Numbered from the stretch's first letter, positions 34,357-46,518 are shown. The stretch is 64,000 nt of DNA from Peribolospora baueri (GCA_029717555.1 JAMDHS010000041.1:124001-188000); one strand, 5' to 3'. Program-made: numbers and translations. The notes: generated by a model not told the origin, from the sequence alone.

Positions 34357-37300
34357 TCACCGCCGGGGAGCAGGCGCTGTACACAGAGGACCAGGTCAGC
34401 ACGACCATCAATAGAAGCCCAACACCGAAGTCAACACCGAAGTGCGCACTCTTCCGGTAGCGCGCTTTTGACTCACCGAAGTTGACGGAGACGGGCGCGA
34501 GGAAGTCCCGCCTTCCTCGCACCGGAGAGATGTCTATCCGGGCTGCGGCCAAAGGAGGCGGCGCGTCGTCTGTGGACAAGTGTAATGGAAGGGGATGGAC
34601 GTGATTTTGACCAGACTCATAAGAAGGGGATATCTTCGAGCAGAGCGGCCGACAGAAGAGAAAGCGCTAACTCACCGTTCGCCATAGATATGGGCGGGGG
34701 AGCGAGTGTTGCCGCCGACTGTACGGTGACACCAAGCCGAAGACGCCATTAGCAAAGCTGCGAACAGAAGGCCCACCGGCGCCGGCGACGTCTGAACTCA
34801 CCCCAAGGTGCTTGGCTTTGATGGCGAACAGATCCGAAATCTCTTGCTCGAGCGCCTTCTTCGCCTCGCGAATTTGGGCGACATCGTCGAACATGTTCAC
34901 CACCTCTTGGCTTAGCACCTTCTTCAGGTCCTCTGCATGGTGATTCACATTCGCGTTGAGCATCTCCCGAGCCGCTGAATGGACTGCATGGAGCATTCGC
35001 TCGTTGTGCTGGCCATGGTCGACGATGAACTCTGTTAAATGGGAGAACAGGCCAACGGTCGAACGAACGCACGAGCCTCTCAGCTCATGTCTTTCGGAGA
35101 ACGGTAGTGGCTCGCTCCAGTCGCCAATGACACTTACGATCGATCATCTGCTTCATCACGGTGTCTTGCTCCGACCTGCTCTTCGCCTGGTCCTCCCGCT
35201 GCTGATTGATCGCCTGGACCAGCATCTCGATGGCTGGGCGAGGAACACAGGGAAAGAAGCTGAATGAGTACCAGTGCCATTGTCCACCCAGACAGATGGG
35301 GCATGCTCACCCGTCTTGGGATCGAGATCCCTGTCCTCGGCTGCCTTCCTGGCCTCCTCCTCTGCCCTGGCGCTTTCCAGCCTGCCGAACAGCATCTCCA
35401 TAAGCGAGAACCTCCCGTGCTCCTCAGCCTCCCTTCTCCTCCTCTCCCGATCCGCCTCGTACGCTTCTCGGTCCGCCTTTTCCTTCTCAGCCCTGAGCCT
35501 CGCCTCCTCCCTTTCCCTCGCATCCAACTCCTTCCTCTCGATCAGGTGCTTGAGAATCTCTTCCACGGCCAGACCGAGGGCGCCCACACTTGGCGCATCG
35601 CCCGTGATGCTCGGGGCCGAGCCGCCGCCACTGGCAGCTTCCACCTTGGACTCTTTCGGGGCTTCGTCCTTTTTCTCCTCCGATTGCTCCTTGGTCGCCT
35701 CCGCCGCTGTCCCAGCAGCATCTTCGACGACGCTCTCGGCCTTGTCCTTTGCATCGCCTCCCTCTGCCGCATCTGTCGCGCCTTTGGCCTCTTCCTTGGC
35801 CTCCTCCTTGGGCCCCTCCTTGGCCTCCTCCTTGGCTTCCTCCTTGGCCTCCTCCTTGGCCTCCTCCTCGGCCTCCTCCTTGGCCCCTTCCTTAGCTGCA
35901 CTAGTCTCTGCAGCAGCAGCAGCTTCCGCCAGTTCCTTCCTGGCGTACCAAGTCCACTTTCGCCGGAGGCCGTCTCTCTCCTCCTTCTCCGCGTTGGGTG
36001 CCCATACCTTAGCGCGGGAGGTGTGCCGACGAGACCCAAACCTGCGTTCCCAGGGTCGGTGAGCCATGTCATCGATCATCGCCGCTTCCATCGCTTCCGG
36101 TGGCGGACCGTCGAGCGGCGGGCCAACCGGAGGTGGGGCGACAGCTGGAGGGAGTAGAAAAGAAGAAAGGTCACAAATCAAGGCGTCAGCTCAAGGAGCT
36201 CTTAGCAACCACAACTTATAGCCCCCTGGAGATACGCACGACCTTCACCCGCGGCAACGTCTGGCGGAGGACCAAGAGGTGGCGGGGCGGACGGGACGTG
36301 ACTTATCGACCGAGACCCGAGAGGCGAGGACCCAGACTCGATCCTCTCGATCACGGTGCCAGGAGGAGGACTCAATGGTGGACCCACGACGCTTCGCGGA
36401 CCTACGGACATTGGGCCCATTGGGCCCATCGGACCCATCGGACCCATCGGACCTATCGGACCCATCGGCGGAGGCCCCATTCCCACGCCAGGAGGAGGGC
36501 CCATTGGTGCACCCATCCCAGGTCCCATTGGCCCCATACTCATCCCCATACCAGGAGGTCCCATCCCCTGTACTCCGCCCATCTCAGGGGGCGGGCCCAT
36601 GGGAGGTGGGGCAGAGGGCATCCTCATACTGCCATGCGGGCCTCCCGCAACACTCGGTGGGTAGTACGTCGACGAGACGTCTGGAGGCGGCGAGCGGGGC
36701 GGAGGGGCTGCAGGTTGTCCCATCCCGGGCTCCGGCATCCGCATTCTGCCGGATCCGGACTCCCCTCCTTCGACGGCAGCACCACCCCCATCCGTCGGGA
36801 TCCCTCCCGATCCGGGCGGCCTTCCCCTACTTCCATTAGAACTGGTCTGGTTGGCGAACGCTTCGAGCATCTCTTTCCTTTCTCGTTCTCGATCCGCCTG
36901 GTCTCGCTCCAGCCACTTGTTGAGCTCCACGAGGTAGCGCGCAATGTCCGCCTGCTGACGGCTGTGGTGCTCGCGCGCCGCCTCGTGCTCTTTGAGCAAC
37001 GTCATGAGTTCAGCCACCCCAACTCCACCCTCTGCGCCTGCTGCAGCTGACCCGAGTCCTCCGCCGCGACTATGATGAGACGTGCCTTCCGACACTGAAG
37101 GCCCGCGGGTATCGCGGACTGTCCTCTCAGAATCCGGAGAAGACAGCCTCGTAGCAGCACGCGGGGAACCAGTATCCCCGGCAGTCCAGAATTGGGAAGG
37201 CACGGACTCGGAAACGGAGGCTCCATCTGCATCGACGAGTGTCCGAGGGCGGTGCGAAGAGGCTACGCTGCGACTCGTAGTGGGCCGGATTGATGCCGCA

Positions 37301-40300
37301 TCGTGGGTCGTCCAAGGCTGAGCTTCGCGTTCAGAAATCGACGGCGCGCTGCCATCCGCGGCCGTGTGAGGACGCAGAAAGGAAGATCTGGGTGGAGATC
37401 GCACAGAGGTGGTGTCGCGCGTCGTCCAATCCTGAGGCGGGATGCCTTCGCTCATCGGGGCCGGCGCGGAACCTTCCGTGACCGTGCGAGGGCGCGGGAA
37501 CGACGGAGACGTGGCACCAGGACGAGGGGTTGCTGCATCACGAGTCGTCCAGGACTGGGAAGGGGGGCGATCGAACATTGGAGGCGCGCCATTATCAGCG
37601 TCGGTGTGAGGTTGAGGAAACGGCATCGCGCTGGCCGGAGTACGTGGGGAGCCAAGGCCACCGCGTGTTCGGGAGCGAAAGGTCACGCGAGAGGTGGCCC
37701 TAGAGGCGGAGCGAGGGGGACCATGGACGTCCGTCAATTCACGCCGGTCCTGCGTGGAGGCAAGCTCTGAGGATTTGACGCTGTTCGGAGGCGGCGAAGG
37801 CGCAGAGAGAGAAGTCAACGTGGGCGGAGGCGGGGACGGCAAATCGCCGCTCGCCCAGGAGCGCGGTGTGATTCGAGATGAGCTGACTGCCGAGGGAGAG
37901 GGTCCGATGTTGTGGTCTTCAACCGATTCATGCGCCCCATAGATGGTGGGAAGCTCTCTTATCGCGTCCCCATCCTCGCTCAATGGCGGCGAATCCGGCC
38001 TCTCCGACAACGACGAAGCAGAGACATCCTCGATTCTTCGAAGCAGAAGCTGGAGCAAGTTCTCGATGCGCGATAGCTCCGAGGATGTGGTACTTAAGCG
38101 ACTGGCTCCGCTGGGCATGCGCCTGAGAGTGCCAGACTTGCTGCGTTGAGACCCGGAACGGGTGACGTCGCGCTCCAGGATCGTCGAGACGCGGTTCTGA
38201 CCCTCGAATACAAAGCCGACGAGGTTAAGCAGGCGATCGAGCTTGTCCTTCATCGATTCGAGGTCCTCTTGGGCAACTGAGCTCATAGTTGACGAATGCC
38301 GGTCGCTGACGCTCCGCACGTCCGCTGAGGAGGAGAGGGTCGCGACCACTCCGCGAAGGCCTTCCTGCACCTCTCGCACTTGTGTCTGGAGCTGCTGTTC
38401 GCGGGCGACGCGCTGCGTCTGCTGATCCTCGAGGTAAAGCAGAAGTCGCTGGACATCTTCGCTGACGATCGTACTAGGCAGGGAAAGATGGCTGGAGGGC
38501 TGTTCGTGTCCACGATCCGGACGGGCCACATGCGATGGCTCGAGATGATCTGTCCGGCCTCTCTGTGATCGGTAGGACACAACGGACGCTCGCTGCGAAG
38601 CCGACTCCTCTGGGCCAATCTCGGTGGGTGGAGCGTCGTGACGGACGAGCGTGCTGGGCACGGAGACCTGGCTGGGGGGCCGTTCGAAAACACGGTCATC
38701 GTCACCAATGAGCCCTTGAACGAGATCTCGAGTTCCTCTCCGCGGTCCATATGAGCGGATGGACGCCGGTTGCGAGGCCGATTCTGAGGGGCGAATGTCG
38801 TCTTTGAACTCATAGTTCATCACGCTATTCCTGGCGCTTTCGAGTACGTCGCTGAGAGATATAGGTAAGAGAGGCGGACAGAGAAAATTCCATAAGCCAC
38901 ACGCGACCCTTGCTGGGGCAGTCACACGACGCTCAGATGGCCGATGGGACCAGTCCGGTCCGTAGAATCAGAGGTGCGGGGAAAACTCACGAAATGGCCC
39001 CCATCCATGCAACGCGGTCTCTGGCGCTCATCGAGCCAAGCCTCTCTACACCGTCGTCGAAGATGAGCTGATAAGGGAAGAGGCGGAGCAGGCCAGCCTT
39101 GCGAGCCGCAATCGCGCCGAGGTCGTGGAGGGACGAAGAGTGGTAAGGGGAGGGTACTGCGTGCACTTCTCGGCAGGCACGGAGATCAAGGACGACGTTT
39201 TCGCGTCCGCCGCGAGGAGGGATCCAGGAGAGAGCGAGGGCCGTGGGAAGGAGAATGGCGTGCGCTTCGTGCCATCGGGGCTCGTCTTGTTCGCGATGGT
39301 TGAAATAGGACACGACGCCGGCGCGGAGGGGCTATAAACAAGCGCCGATAGAGAAGAGAAAGAAGCGGAGGCAAGTTAGTCAGCTTGCCAATAACCGGCG
39401 GGAACACCGTGTGATGGGAGCGACGCTCACAGTACTGTCCTCCCCGATAAGATCCACCGCACCCTGTGACGTGCGCGAAAGCGATCCCTCCCCCTTCGAG
39501 AACATGCTATTGTTCGTTCCGCTCCTGCTTCTCTCCGATCTCCGCGACTTCGGGCTTCCATTGGAGGTAGTCCACTCGCTGCGGTGGCCGCCACCCGTTT
39601 CGTACTCAGCTCCGCCGGTACTGGAAGCGCGCTCCGAATCCATGAATGGAGAAGCTTCATGAGGCAGGGGTGGTAAAGGAGCATCCTCGCGTCGGAAAGA
39701 GGACGACGAGAGCGTCACCGCCTCCCTCGCCCCCGTCGGACCTCGACCGCGCAATGTCGCGTCACCCTCAGCCATAACCCTGTACTGGCCATCGTCGTGA
39801 GTCCGGGAAGGTGCCGTGTCCAATCTTCCCATAGCAGAGTAGGTCGGGCCGGACGTGTGAGAAGGCGGAGGGCTAAAATCGCCGCGCCAAGGTGAGGGGA
39901 CGTCGCTTTCCGAGAAACCTTTCCTCATCCTCGACGAAGCGAGCCGTGACCGCGTTTTGGGAGACAAAGGCTTGTCTCGCGCAATCTCCTCACCGCCACC
40001 ACCGCCATGAGGGTCAGGACCGGAGGAGAGAGCGGCACCGACAAGAAGAGCAGAGCCCGGGCCGTCGGCCACCGTTACGTTAAAGGGATCGGGGAGATTT
40101 TCCTTTTCTCGAAGGGGTCTGCGCGTTCGTGCTGGTGAAAGCGTTACCGTTCCTCCTGCGCCTATCGTTGGCGTCGTTGTGGTCGTCGTCGCAATCTTCT
40201 TCACTTGAGCGGGCGTCGCGTCGCCGCCAGGCAAACTAGTAGGCGCGGTGCTCGTAGCCCCCCCCCACTCGTCTTTGTTGCCGCTGCTGCTCCTCGAGCT

Positions 40301-42507
40301 GGCGGTGGTGAAAACGTCACTGGAGCTCCTCTCGCTGTCGGCGGTTGGGCTTTTTGAGTCGATCAGACCATCTTCCGATGTCGCAGCGAGCTCTTCGGGA
40401 CGAGAAGTAGCGGCGAGGACGACGGATCTGGGCCTCTCCCTCTCGCGGTTACGGATGCGGGATAGGACGCCGCGGGTACGTGGAGAAAGGATGGCGTCTT
40501 CCATCTCTTCGCGGGAGGAGGAAAAGCTTTTGGATCGCCTTCGGCCTTTGCGCCAGCCCGAAGTACCGACCGCGCTCGTGGAAGTCGGATCGGGCGTGCT
40601 TGCAGATGTGGCCAAGCTGGCGTTACCTTCGAACATCTGGATCAGCGCCTTGGTCTTTCCTTTGGTCGGCGTCGAGGTGCTGCCAAATCTCCGCCGGTTG
40701 GCCCCAGCATCAACGTCAGACGTGGCGCGCCGTCGGAAGTCGCCACGCACGCCGGCAGCGGCGCGAGGGAGGGGCAATTGAGGCGAGCTGTTGGTAGCCA
40801 TGTGCATGCTCTGTTCCGTAGCCGGCGGTCTGCCCGTTTCGCTGGTTCTGCTGCTGCTACTGCACGCCTCGGCGTTGGGCGAGCCGAGCAGGCCGAGTCG
40901 TTCGATTAAGGGTCGATCACTGTCTTCGAGGGCGACTGCTTCCATCAACTGGTCAAGCACCTCTTCGCTCCTCGTGCTTACAGAAGGCTTCAGCGCCTTG
41001 TCGTTGCTGCCACTTCCAGAGACGACGCTGGTAGCCGGAGTGTAGGTGGAGTCATGAGTGCTGTGGCTGCGGGGCACACCGTCGGCGAAAAGACGAGCCT
41101 CACGGCGCGAGTAAGGAGCTCGGATAAGGACGCTACCCCATAAGCTCGTGCGCGCCGCGGACGAGACGGCGGATGAGCCCGGCGAAAAAATGCTCCTGTC
41201 GCTGAGGGACCGATTGGGCAGGTCGAAAAGGGGGGGGGCACGAGTGAAGGCTGTGTGGAAGGACGACGGCGGGCTGGTGGAGACTGGTCGATCTTCCATG
41301 ACGAACAAAGGGAAAAGGCACAACCGTGGTGTGAGCGCGAATGACCCGAGCGGGAAGAAGGAAGCGGCAGTCGATCGAGGCGATATTCATACTCCGCCTC
41401 GCGTGGCGAGACGACGACGACCGGCCAACTCTCGAACCTTCGGTCCTGGTACTCACCATGATCGTCGGCTTTTACCGTTTCTTCATGCGCGCTCTCCGGT
41501 TCGCCTTCATGCGCGAGACCCAAGGCAAGGCCCACCGTCGTGCTCCAGTATCCCTCTCCAGCGTCCGTGCGCGGGGTCACTTCTGTGCCCAGCGCAACCT
41601 CTGTCTCTTCTGCGCCGCCACCATTACTGGGCGCCTCCTCGGCGACAGCCAGGCCACGTTCCGTCAACGTTTCGTTATCGACTTGTTGACCTGCGGCCCT
41701 CTCCGCCTCTTCCTTCTCCTTCGACCGTGTAATCTGCCTCCACAACATCCTTCCCTCCCCCTTGCTCACCAGCAGCGCGTTCTTCAGAGGCGGGGAGAAT
41801 GAGCCAGAAGGTGTGGGCGTGCTGCTGTCGCTCGCCGTCCTTCTTCTACCTCCCCCGCTGAGCGCTCCCAGACTGCCTCGTCTGTCGTCTTGGAGACGGT
41901 TCCGCCTCGACGGCGTGTCTCTTCGGTCCTCGAGCGAGCTGGAACGCCGAAAGTCGGATAATAGGGAGGTGTTCGCGCTCCAGATGGTCGGCAGTCGCTG
42001 CTGACCTTCTCCAATCCGAGGACGAGAGCAACGAAACGGAGGCGCAAAATTGCGGAAGGAGGAAAAGGACGAGAGAGGAGCAATTTGTGCGTCGGAAAGG
42101 GACAGCGAGTCGGAGGAGAAGCGTGGGATGGAAGCGGAGGAGGCGGAGGGAGAGCAAGGCTGCGAACGGGAGCGGCGTGCAGTGGAAAGGAGAGCCGGTG
42201 GTGGGAGAAGGGCGGGGTCGAGGAGAGAGACGTCGAGCTGGGTTGGGAAGAAGTCGGAAGCGTTAGGAGGGAGGTCGGAGGTGGAGGATGTGCGAGTCCT
42301 TCGTCGCGAGAAGGAGAAGATGCTTGGTAGTCGGAAGCCCCTTTCGGTACCAGTCTTGGTACGCTCGTCCAAGTCCCTTCTGCGGACCATCCACCTGGAA
42401 AGCGCCGTCCGGCCAAGGGAAGCGTCCGCCTCGCTGGCCGCACGTCTTCGAAGGGAGAAACGTCGGCTTGGCGGCGGCGATTCGCTCTCCCCCGAGATGC
42501 TGGCCAT
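34357..42507 (-). CDS. Giant PH-domain protein with long low-complexity arms (about 2390 residues)
   Basis: Ten exons (41457-42507, 39431-41283, 38991-39331, 36249-38851, 35311-36144, 35138-35233, 34802-35031, 34676-34718, 34477-34569, 34357-34376) join in phase for 7164 nt; exon 4 could instead end at 36243. The start MASISGESESPPPSRRFSLR follows a pyrimidine-rich leader; an ATG at 42882 is in frame. Residues 1-968 are Ser/Arg-rich and disordered. Exon 3 is a PH domain: PLRAGVVSYFN, HAILLPTALALSWIPP, FPYQLIFDDGVERL and RDRVAWMGAISDVLE. Exon 4 has degenerate repeats of about 40 residues around WTTRDA plus a Gly-Pro-Met tract. Exon 5 has KEEA repeats (about 35915-35780) and a long charged coiled coil; exon 7 is another helix. 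The PH block resembles one in large uncharacterised fungal PH proteins. I assign no function beyond likely membrane or polarity scaffolding. Confidence 0.75.
36430..36610 (-). repeat. Gly-Pro-Met tandem tract within the PH-protein gene
   Basis: On the minus strand this stretch encodes tandem MGP/MGPP-type triplet and tetrad units (for example GPMGPMGPMGPMGPM). The DNA shows a repeated 9-bp GGGCCCATC-like unit between about 36415 and 36472. Collagen-like periodicity is apparent, but Gly is not at every third residue across the full stretch. Such units commonly vary in copy number between strains. Confidence 0.7.
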
Positions 42508-43228
42508 TCGGCGAGAAATGTGTCGTGAATGCTTGTCGATCAGCGCGGCTCCGCCGGGCCGGGGGTGGGCTTGCTGCTCCAAGGGGGGTGGCGCCACGGG
42601 GAAGGGAAATGGCAGAGGGAATGTGTAAATGTGTACTAGATGAACAGGAGTGCTCGTGGTATCAGGTTCAACGAGGCACGGTAGAGAGGGAATCCGATAT
42701 GTCTCGTGAACTGGCGGGTCTGGCGACCGCGATGGCGACGGTGGCTTTGTTTCCTCTCCCCTCACAGCACGCCGACACGCGTCGAGGGTGATGTGGTCAC
42801 GTGATGCAGCGAGTTCTCGAGGGCGCCAACTACTCGGCCAGTCAGCCCGGCTCGGGACGAGGGAGGACGGACCTGGAGGCACGGCGTCGTTGAGGGGCGT
42901 CGGCGTGACCGATGCGGCGACGACTCTACGACCGACTGCCTGCTGATAACGTTCTACGTATGGCGTCCGTATCCGTCGCCCCAGCTCGTCCAGAGCTCGT
43001 ACCCATAGCTTCTTCGGTAGTCCGCAGCAGATAGATTACGTTACCCTGGGCACCCAGCTCATCGCCGCAGTTTAGGGTCTACATATATAAGCCCCCCCGT
43101 CCCCGCAGACGGGGCGAACGTGCAATCGGACTTTGTAGCCCACCAGCCAATGTTCAGGGTAGCGCGCACGCGAAGAACGTCTTCCAATCTTGCCGTTCGT
43201 CTCTCTTTCACTTTTTACCACCCACCCC
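42508..43228. promoter_or_regulatory. Divergent promoter with a TCACGTGA palindrome and a TATA box
   Basis: The region separates the giant PH gene (-) from the Gdown1-like gene (+). A perfect TCACGTGA lies at 42797-42804 and a TATATAA at 43084-43090, 139 bp before the + strand ATG. If the PH gene starts at its upstream ATG (42882), the palindrome would lie inside its coding region. Confidence 0.45.
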
Positions 43229-44604
43229 ATGTCCAACCTCGTGCTACCCCGTCGCGGCGGTAGGAGCAGGGCTCGTTCGGACGCCGGAGCCGGTACCGGT
43301 GTCGGTGCCGGCACCAGCGCGGGATCGCAGTCAGTGCCGGTCCATTCGTCATCGGCGTTGACGCCAGCGCCGGCGGCAAGACGGGGATCAGCCGAGTTGG
43401 ACGCACCGGAGGACTCGGAGTCAACGCTGATCACCGCCATGCAGGCCGTCCAGCTGGCGCAGCTCGATCGTGCCGCCGCGTCGGCACTCTCCTCGATCGG
43501 CGCCGCTGCCGTGAGTCCGGCGGCATTGAGTCGGTACCAGCACCGACGACATACGCTTGTCGGACAGGGCAGGGCATTCAGCGAGCACCAGAGGCGGCCT
43601 TGGATTTCCAACGCCAAGCCGGGAAAGGTGCGGGGCGACAAGAGGCGGCCGATCGAGGTGTGCGACAAGGCCGAGTTGGAGGACCTCTTGGCCCACAACG
43701 AGGGTCTTCTGAAGAACGGGTGAGCAGAGATGAGAGAAGCTCGGTGGCGGGCGTGGGAATTCATAGTTGCTCCTCGTCGTCCGCAATCTGACTCTATGCT
43801 ACGCGGGCATTCCCAGGTCGGCCATTGCTAGTCTCCCGGACGGTGGTGCCAAGCTGCGAGACTCGACGAGTGCGATTCAGGCACGCCTCTCCGAGCTGTC
43901 CAGGATGGAGGGCATAGAGAACGGCCTGGAGGGGACGCACATCTACCCAGCTGAATCGCCCGATCCGGCGGCCATCTCTCCTACGTCGGCGGTCAACTCG
44001 ATCTTCTCCGTCACCTCGGTGACCCGTGCGGTCCAGTCATCGCCGCCGAGGCGGGACGATGAGGAGATGGACGAGGACGGCGCAGACGGCGCGGCGGTGG
44101 AGATGCAGATCAACGGATCATGGCCGGGGATCGGGGGCGATAGATTGAATGACCAAGCGAACGGGGAGGATCACATGGTGATCATGGACTGGCGGAAACG
44201 ACTTATGGCCGCTGAACCTGTGAGTATCTAGATAGGAAGGACCCCTGCTGGCTCGTGCTCATCATTCCGATCCAATCTCGTCATCCCAGGCCTACGACCA
44301 AATCCATTCGCGCACCCTCCCGCTCTCCCTCCGCGAATCGCTAGAGCTGTCGGGCGCGCATTGGCGACAGACAGAGGCGCATCGGGAGCGGGTGCTGCAC
44401 GCGCGGATGAGGCATGCGGAGAGGGCGAGGAGGGTGGCGGCGGGAGAGATGGGGGAGGAGGAGGAGGATGGGGAGGTGGAGTACGATGACGTGGAGGATG
44501 GGGAAGGCAGCGAGAAGGACGTGGCGGAGACACCGTATAGCGGGGATGGGGCGGGCATCGACTGGAGTACGGGCAGCGGCGGCGGCGGCGTGTTCGGCTC
44601 TTGA
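43229..44604 (+). CDS. Protein with a Gdown1/GRINL1A-like RNA polymerase II-associated motif
   Basis: Three exons (43229-43719, 43817-44219, 44290-44604) join in phase for about 402 residues. The start is MSNLVLPRRGGRSRARSDAG. The recognisable part spans intron 1: ELEDLLAHNEGLLKNG joined to SAIASLPDGGAKLRD, followed by a helix AIQARLSELSRMEG. This resembles the block in metazoan Gdown1 (POLR2M/GRINL1A) with pattern ELxxLLxxQexLLxNKxFIxxLPDxGxKI, which binds RNA polymerase II and hinders TFIIF. The C-terminal exon has a helix YDQIHSRTLPLSLRESLELS, an Arg/Glu-rich coiled region and a very acidic tail ending in Gly/Ser. Motif length is short, so a nuclear transcription role is an inference. A generic helical motif match is the alternative. 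Confidence 0.55.
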
Positions 44605-45102
44605 CGTTGGCGGACAGACGCCAACGCCAGGTGTCGGTCGTTTTCGTGGGTCGAAATGTCGACGAGATCTATCTGGTCTCGATCGTCGTCGCTTTTTTGG
44701 GGGGCCCTTGCTCGTACTGTCTTGCCTTTCTTACCCGCACTCTCAACTGGGCGATCCCGCCCCATCTACCATCTACATGACACCCATCTTTCCCGTCCAC
44801 TCTCTATTACCCGCCCGGCGCTCTCATCCTGTCCGTCTCTCTCTCCCTCGCATGTATTTGTACCGCATGTATCACTGCGCGCTCGGTTCGCTTTCGTTCT
44901 CCCGTCTCCGCGCCGCCGTTTACCGTCGAATGTCAAGGGCGTACGTACGCTGCATGGGCCTTCTCCCGAGTCACTCACTCCCTCATCGATGGACGGATGG
45001 ATTCATTGAAGGACTCGGTAAACGTAGCGGTGCGCTCGAAAGAAGAGACGCGTGTCCTCGCCTCGCCTCGACTCCGCTCTACTCGACCGGAGATGCTGCA
45101 TA
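44605..45102. other. Convergent intergenic interval
   Basis: This gap contains the 3' flanks of the Gdown1-like gene (+) and the MIF gene (-). It is pyrimidine-rich on the + strand. No gene or repeat of note was seen. Confidence 0.5.
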
Positions 45103-45759
45103 TCAGGCCATCTGCTTTCGGATCTCCGCGACCGTGGTGCCCTTGTAGCTGTGTGAGGAACGCGAGCGAGCGAGCAAACAAATAAACAAATATACAAACG
45201 AGCAACCCACGCTCACTGAGACCGCCTTTTTCTACTCCTCTTCCTCTCTCGCACACTCACCCAATGTTACCAGTGCCAGCGTCATAAAAATCAATATAAG
45301 CCCTATCGTTCTCCACGCCAAGCTTGTCCTTAAGGAACCGGGAAAAAGCGGCGCTCTTGGTCCGGTTCGAGTCTTGGTCGAGGCCGAGGGACATGCACAT
45401 CACTTGGGCCGCTGGGTCGAAGGTGCCGGCGAAGGTGAGCGAGGGGACGTGTTGGCTGGCGGGAGAGCGTGAAGTGGGGGGTAAATAAAAGGGTAAGCAG
45501 AATAATAATGAATAAATAAATATATAAATATATAAATAAAAAGACCTACTAGGAAACGCTGATCGTCTTTTCAGGCTTGCCGAGCGTCTCGGCGGCGACC
45601 TTGAAGCGCGAAGGGAGAGAAGGCGGTCTGGGGGGTCAGCCGTCGTGCGGCACGGAGACGGCCGCACCGCCCACCCGCGTGACGCACCTTGGAGAACTCG
45701 AGGGCAAAGGCCTTCTCGTCGGGCACTTGGACGTTGGTGACCAGCTTGACGTACGGCAT
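45103..45759 (-). CDS. Macrophage migration inhibitory factor (MIF)/D-dopachrome tautomerase family protein
   Basis: Small tautomerase-superfamily protein. It starts MPYVKLVTNVQVPDEKAFAL, so the processed protein would begin with the catalytic Pro, as in all active MIF members. Exon 2 gives VAAETLGKPEKTISVS and joins in phase, through a GTAGGT donor, to YQHVPSLTFAGTFDPAAQVM. It continues SRFLKDKLGVENDRAYIDFY and DAGTGNIG; the last exon supplies YKGTTVAEIRKQMA with TGA at 45103-45105. The total is about 120 residues, the usual family size, and the helix/strand order matches. Substrate and role in fungi are unknown. Intron 2 contains an AT-rich stretch (45486-45541) unlike the surrounding GC-rich DNA. 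Confidence 0.88.
45486..45541. repeat. AT-rich microsatellite inside a MIF intron
   Basis: A run of AATAA/ATAAAT/ATATAAAT units gives a nearly pure AT segment of about 55 bp within an otherwise GC-rich gene. It lies in the intron between exons 2 and 3 of the tautomerase gene. Confidence 0.8.
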
Positions 45760-46518
45760 GTTTTCGTGTCACTTCACTTCACTCACTTGTCTGGTCTGGT
45801 CTGGGTGGACTTGGTGGAGGAGGATGTGGAGAGGAAGGGGGGGTTCACGGTTTTGTATAATGCCCGCTTGTGTGTCTGCCCCGCAGCCGGCGGCCGGCGG
45901 ATGATCGGGTCCCTGCTCGGAAGTCGGCGGACTTGGTGACCATCTAGCCGAGCGTGTCTTCTACGTGCTCCCTTCTTCCCCTCCCTCCCCTCACTTTCTT
46001 TCTCATGCACCCGCCGTGCTCATCGCACACGCCATACCATGGGCGCCCATGTGCTTGTGCTTGGGCCTGCCGCCCCTGCCACCTCCACCTCGTCCGACCG
46101 ACTTCTCCGGACGCGGATGCGGTGGACATACGTACGTCTTAGTCGGTCCTCTTCGGCTTCTCGGGCCCTCGGATCGCGGAGACGCACGGGAGGCCGTGGT
46201 GAGCGACGCGGCTAGCGAGCGAGTGCCTCTTGTCCTGTCTTTCTGCCCAAGGAACGGAGAGGGGCGTCTGAGGGGGAAGAAGAGCGGCGACGGCGTGAGA
46301 GAGATGAATTGGAGAGTGTACACATATATATCTGCATGGAAGAGGCGTCGAACCATGCACCGGTCGTCGTCTGTCGACTGACTGTCTACAGAGGTGGTGT
46401 AAGAACTTGGACGGGCCTGGTGTAGGCTCTACCCCACACACTCTCTCTCTGTGTCTCCCCCCTCCCGCCCATCCATCCCATCGGCCGGCCGGCGTGGGTG
46501 TTCATTGGCTTGCCTCGC

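Noticed and set aside
33869-34579. C-terminal membrane segment of the giant PH protein (VGLLLMVVLTW)
   Set aside because: This hydrophobic stretch is intron sequence: it contains a CTGAC branch-point-like site and TCCTCTGTGTACAG acceptor. Splicing there gives a phase-correct stop at 34357.
35264-36157. Leu/Gly-rich 297-codon + strand 'membrane protein' and overlapping 262-codon frame
   Set aside because: Both are antisense readings of the KEEA repeats and coiled coil of the PH protein.
45350-45380. tRNA T-loop-like GGTTCGAGTC
   Set aside because: It lies inside a MIF exon on the opposite strand and no cloverleaf can be drawn around it.
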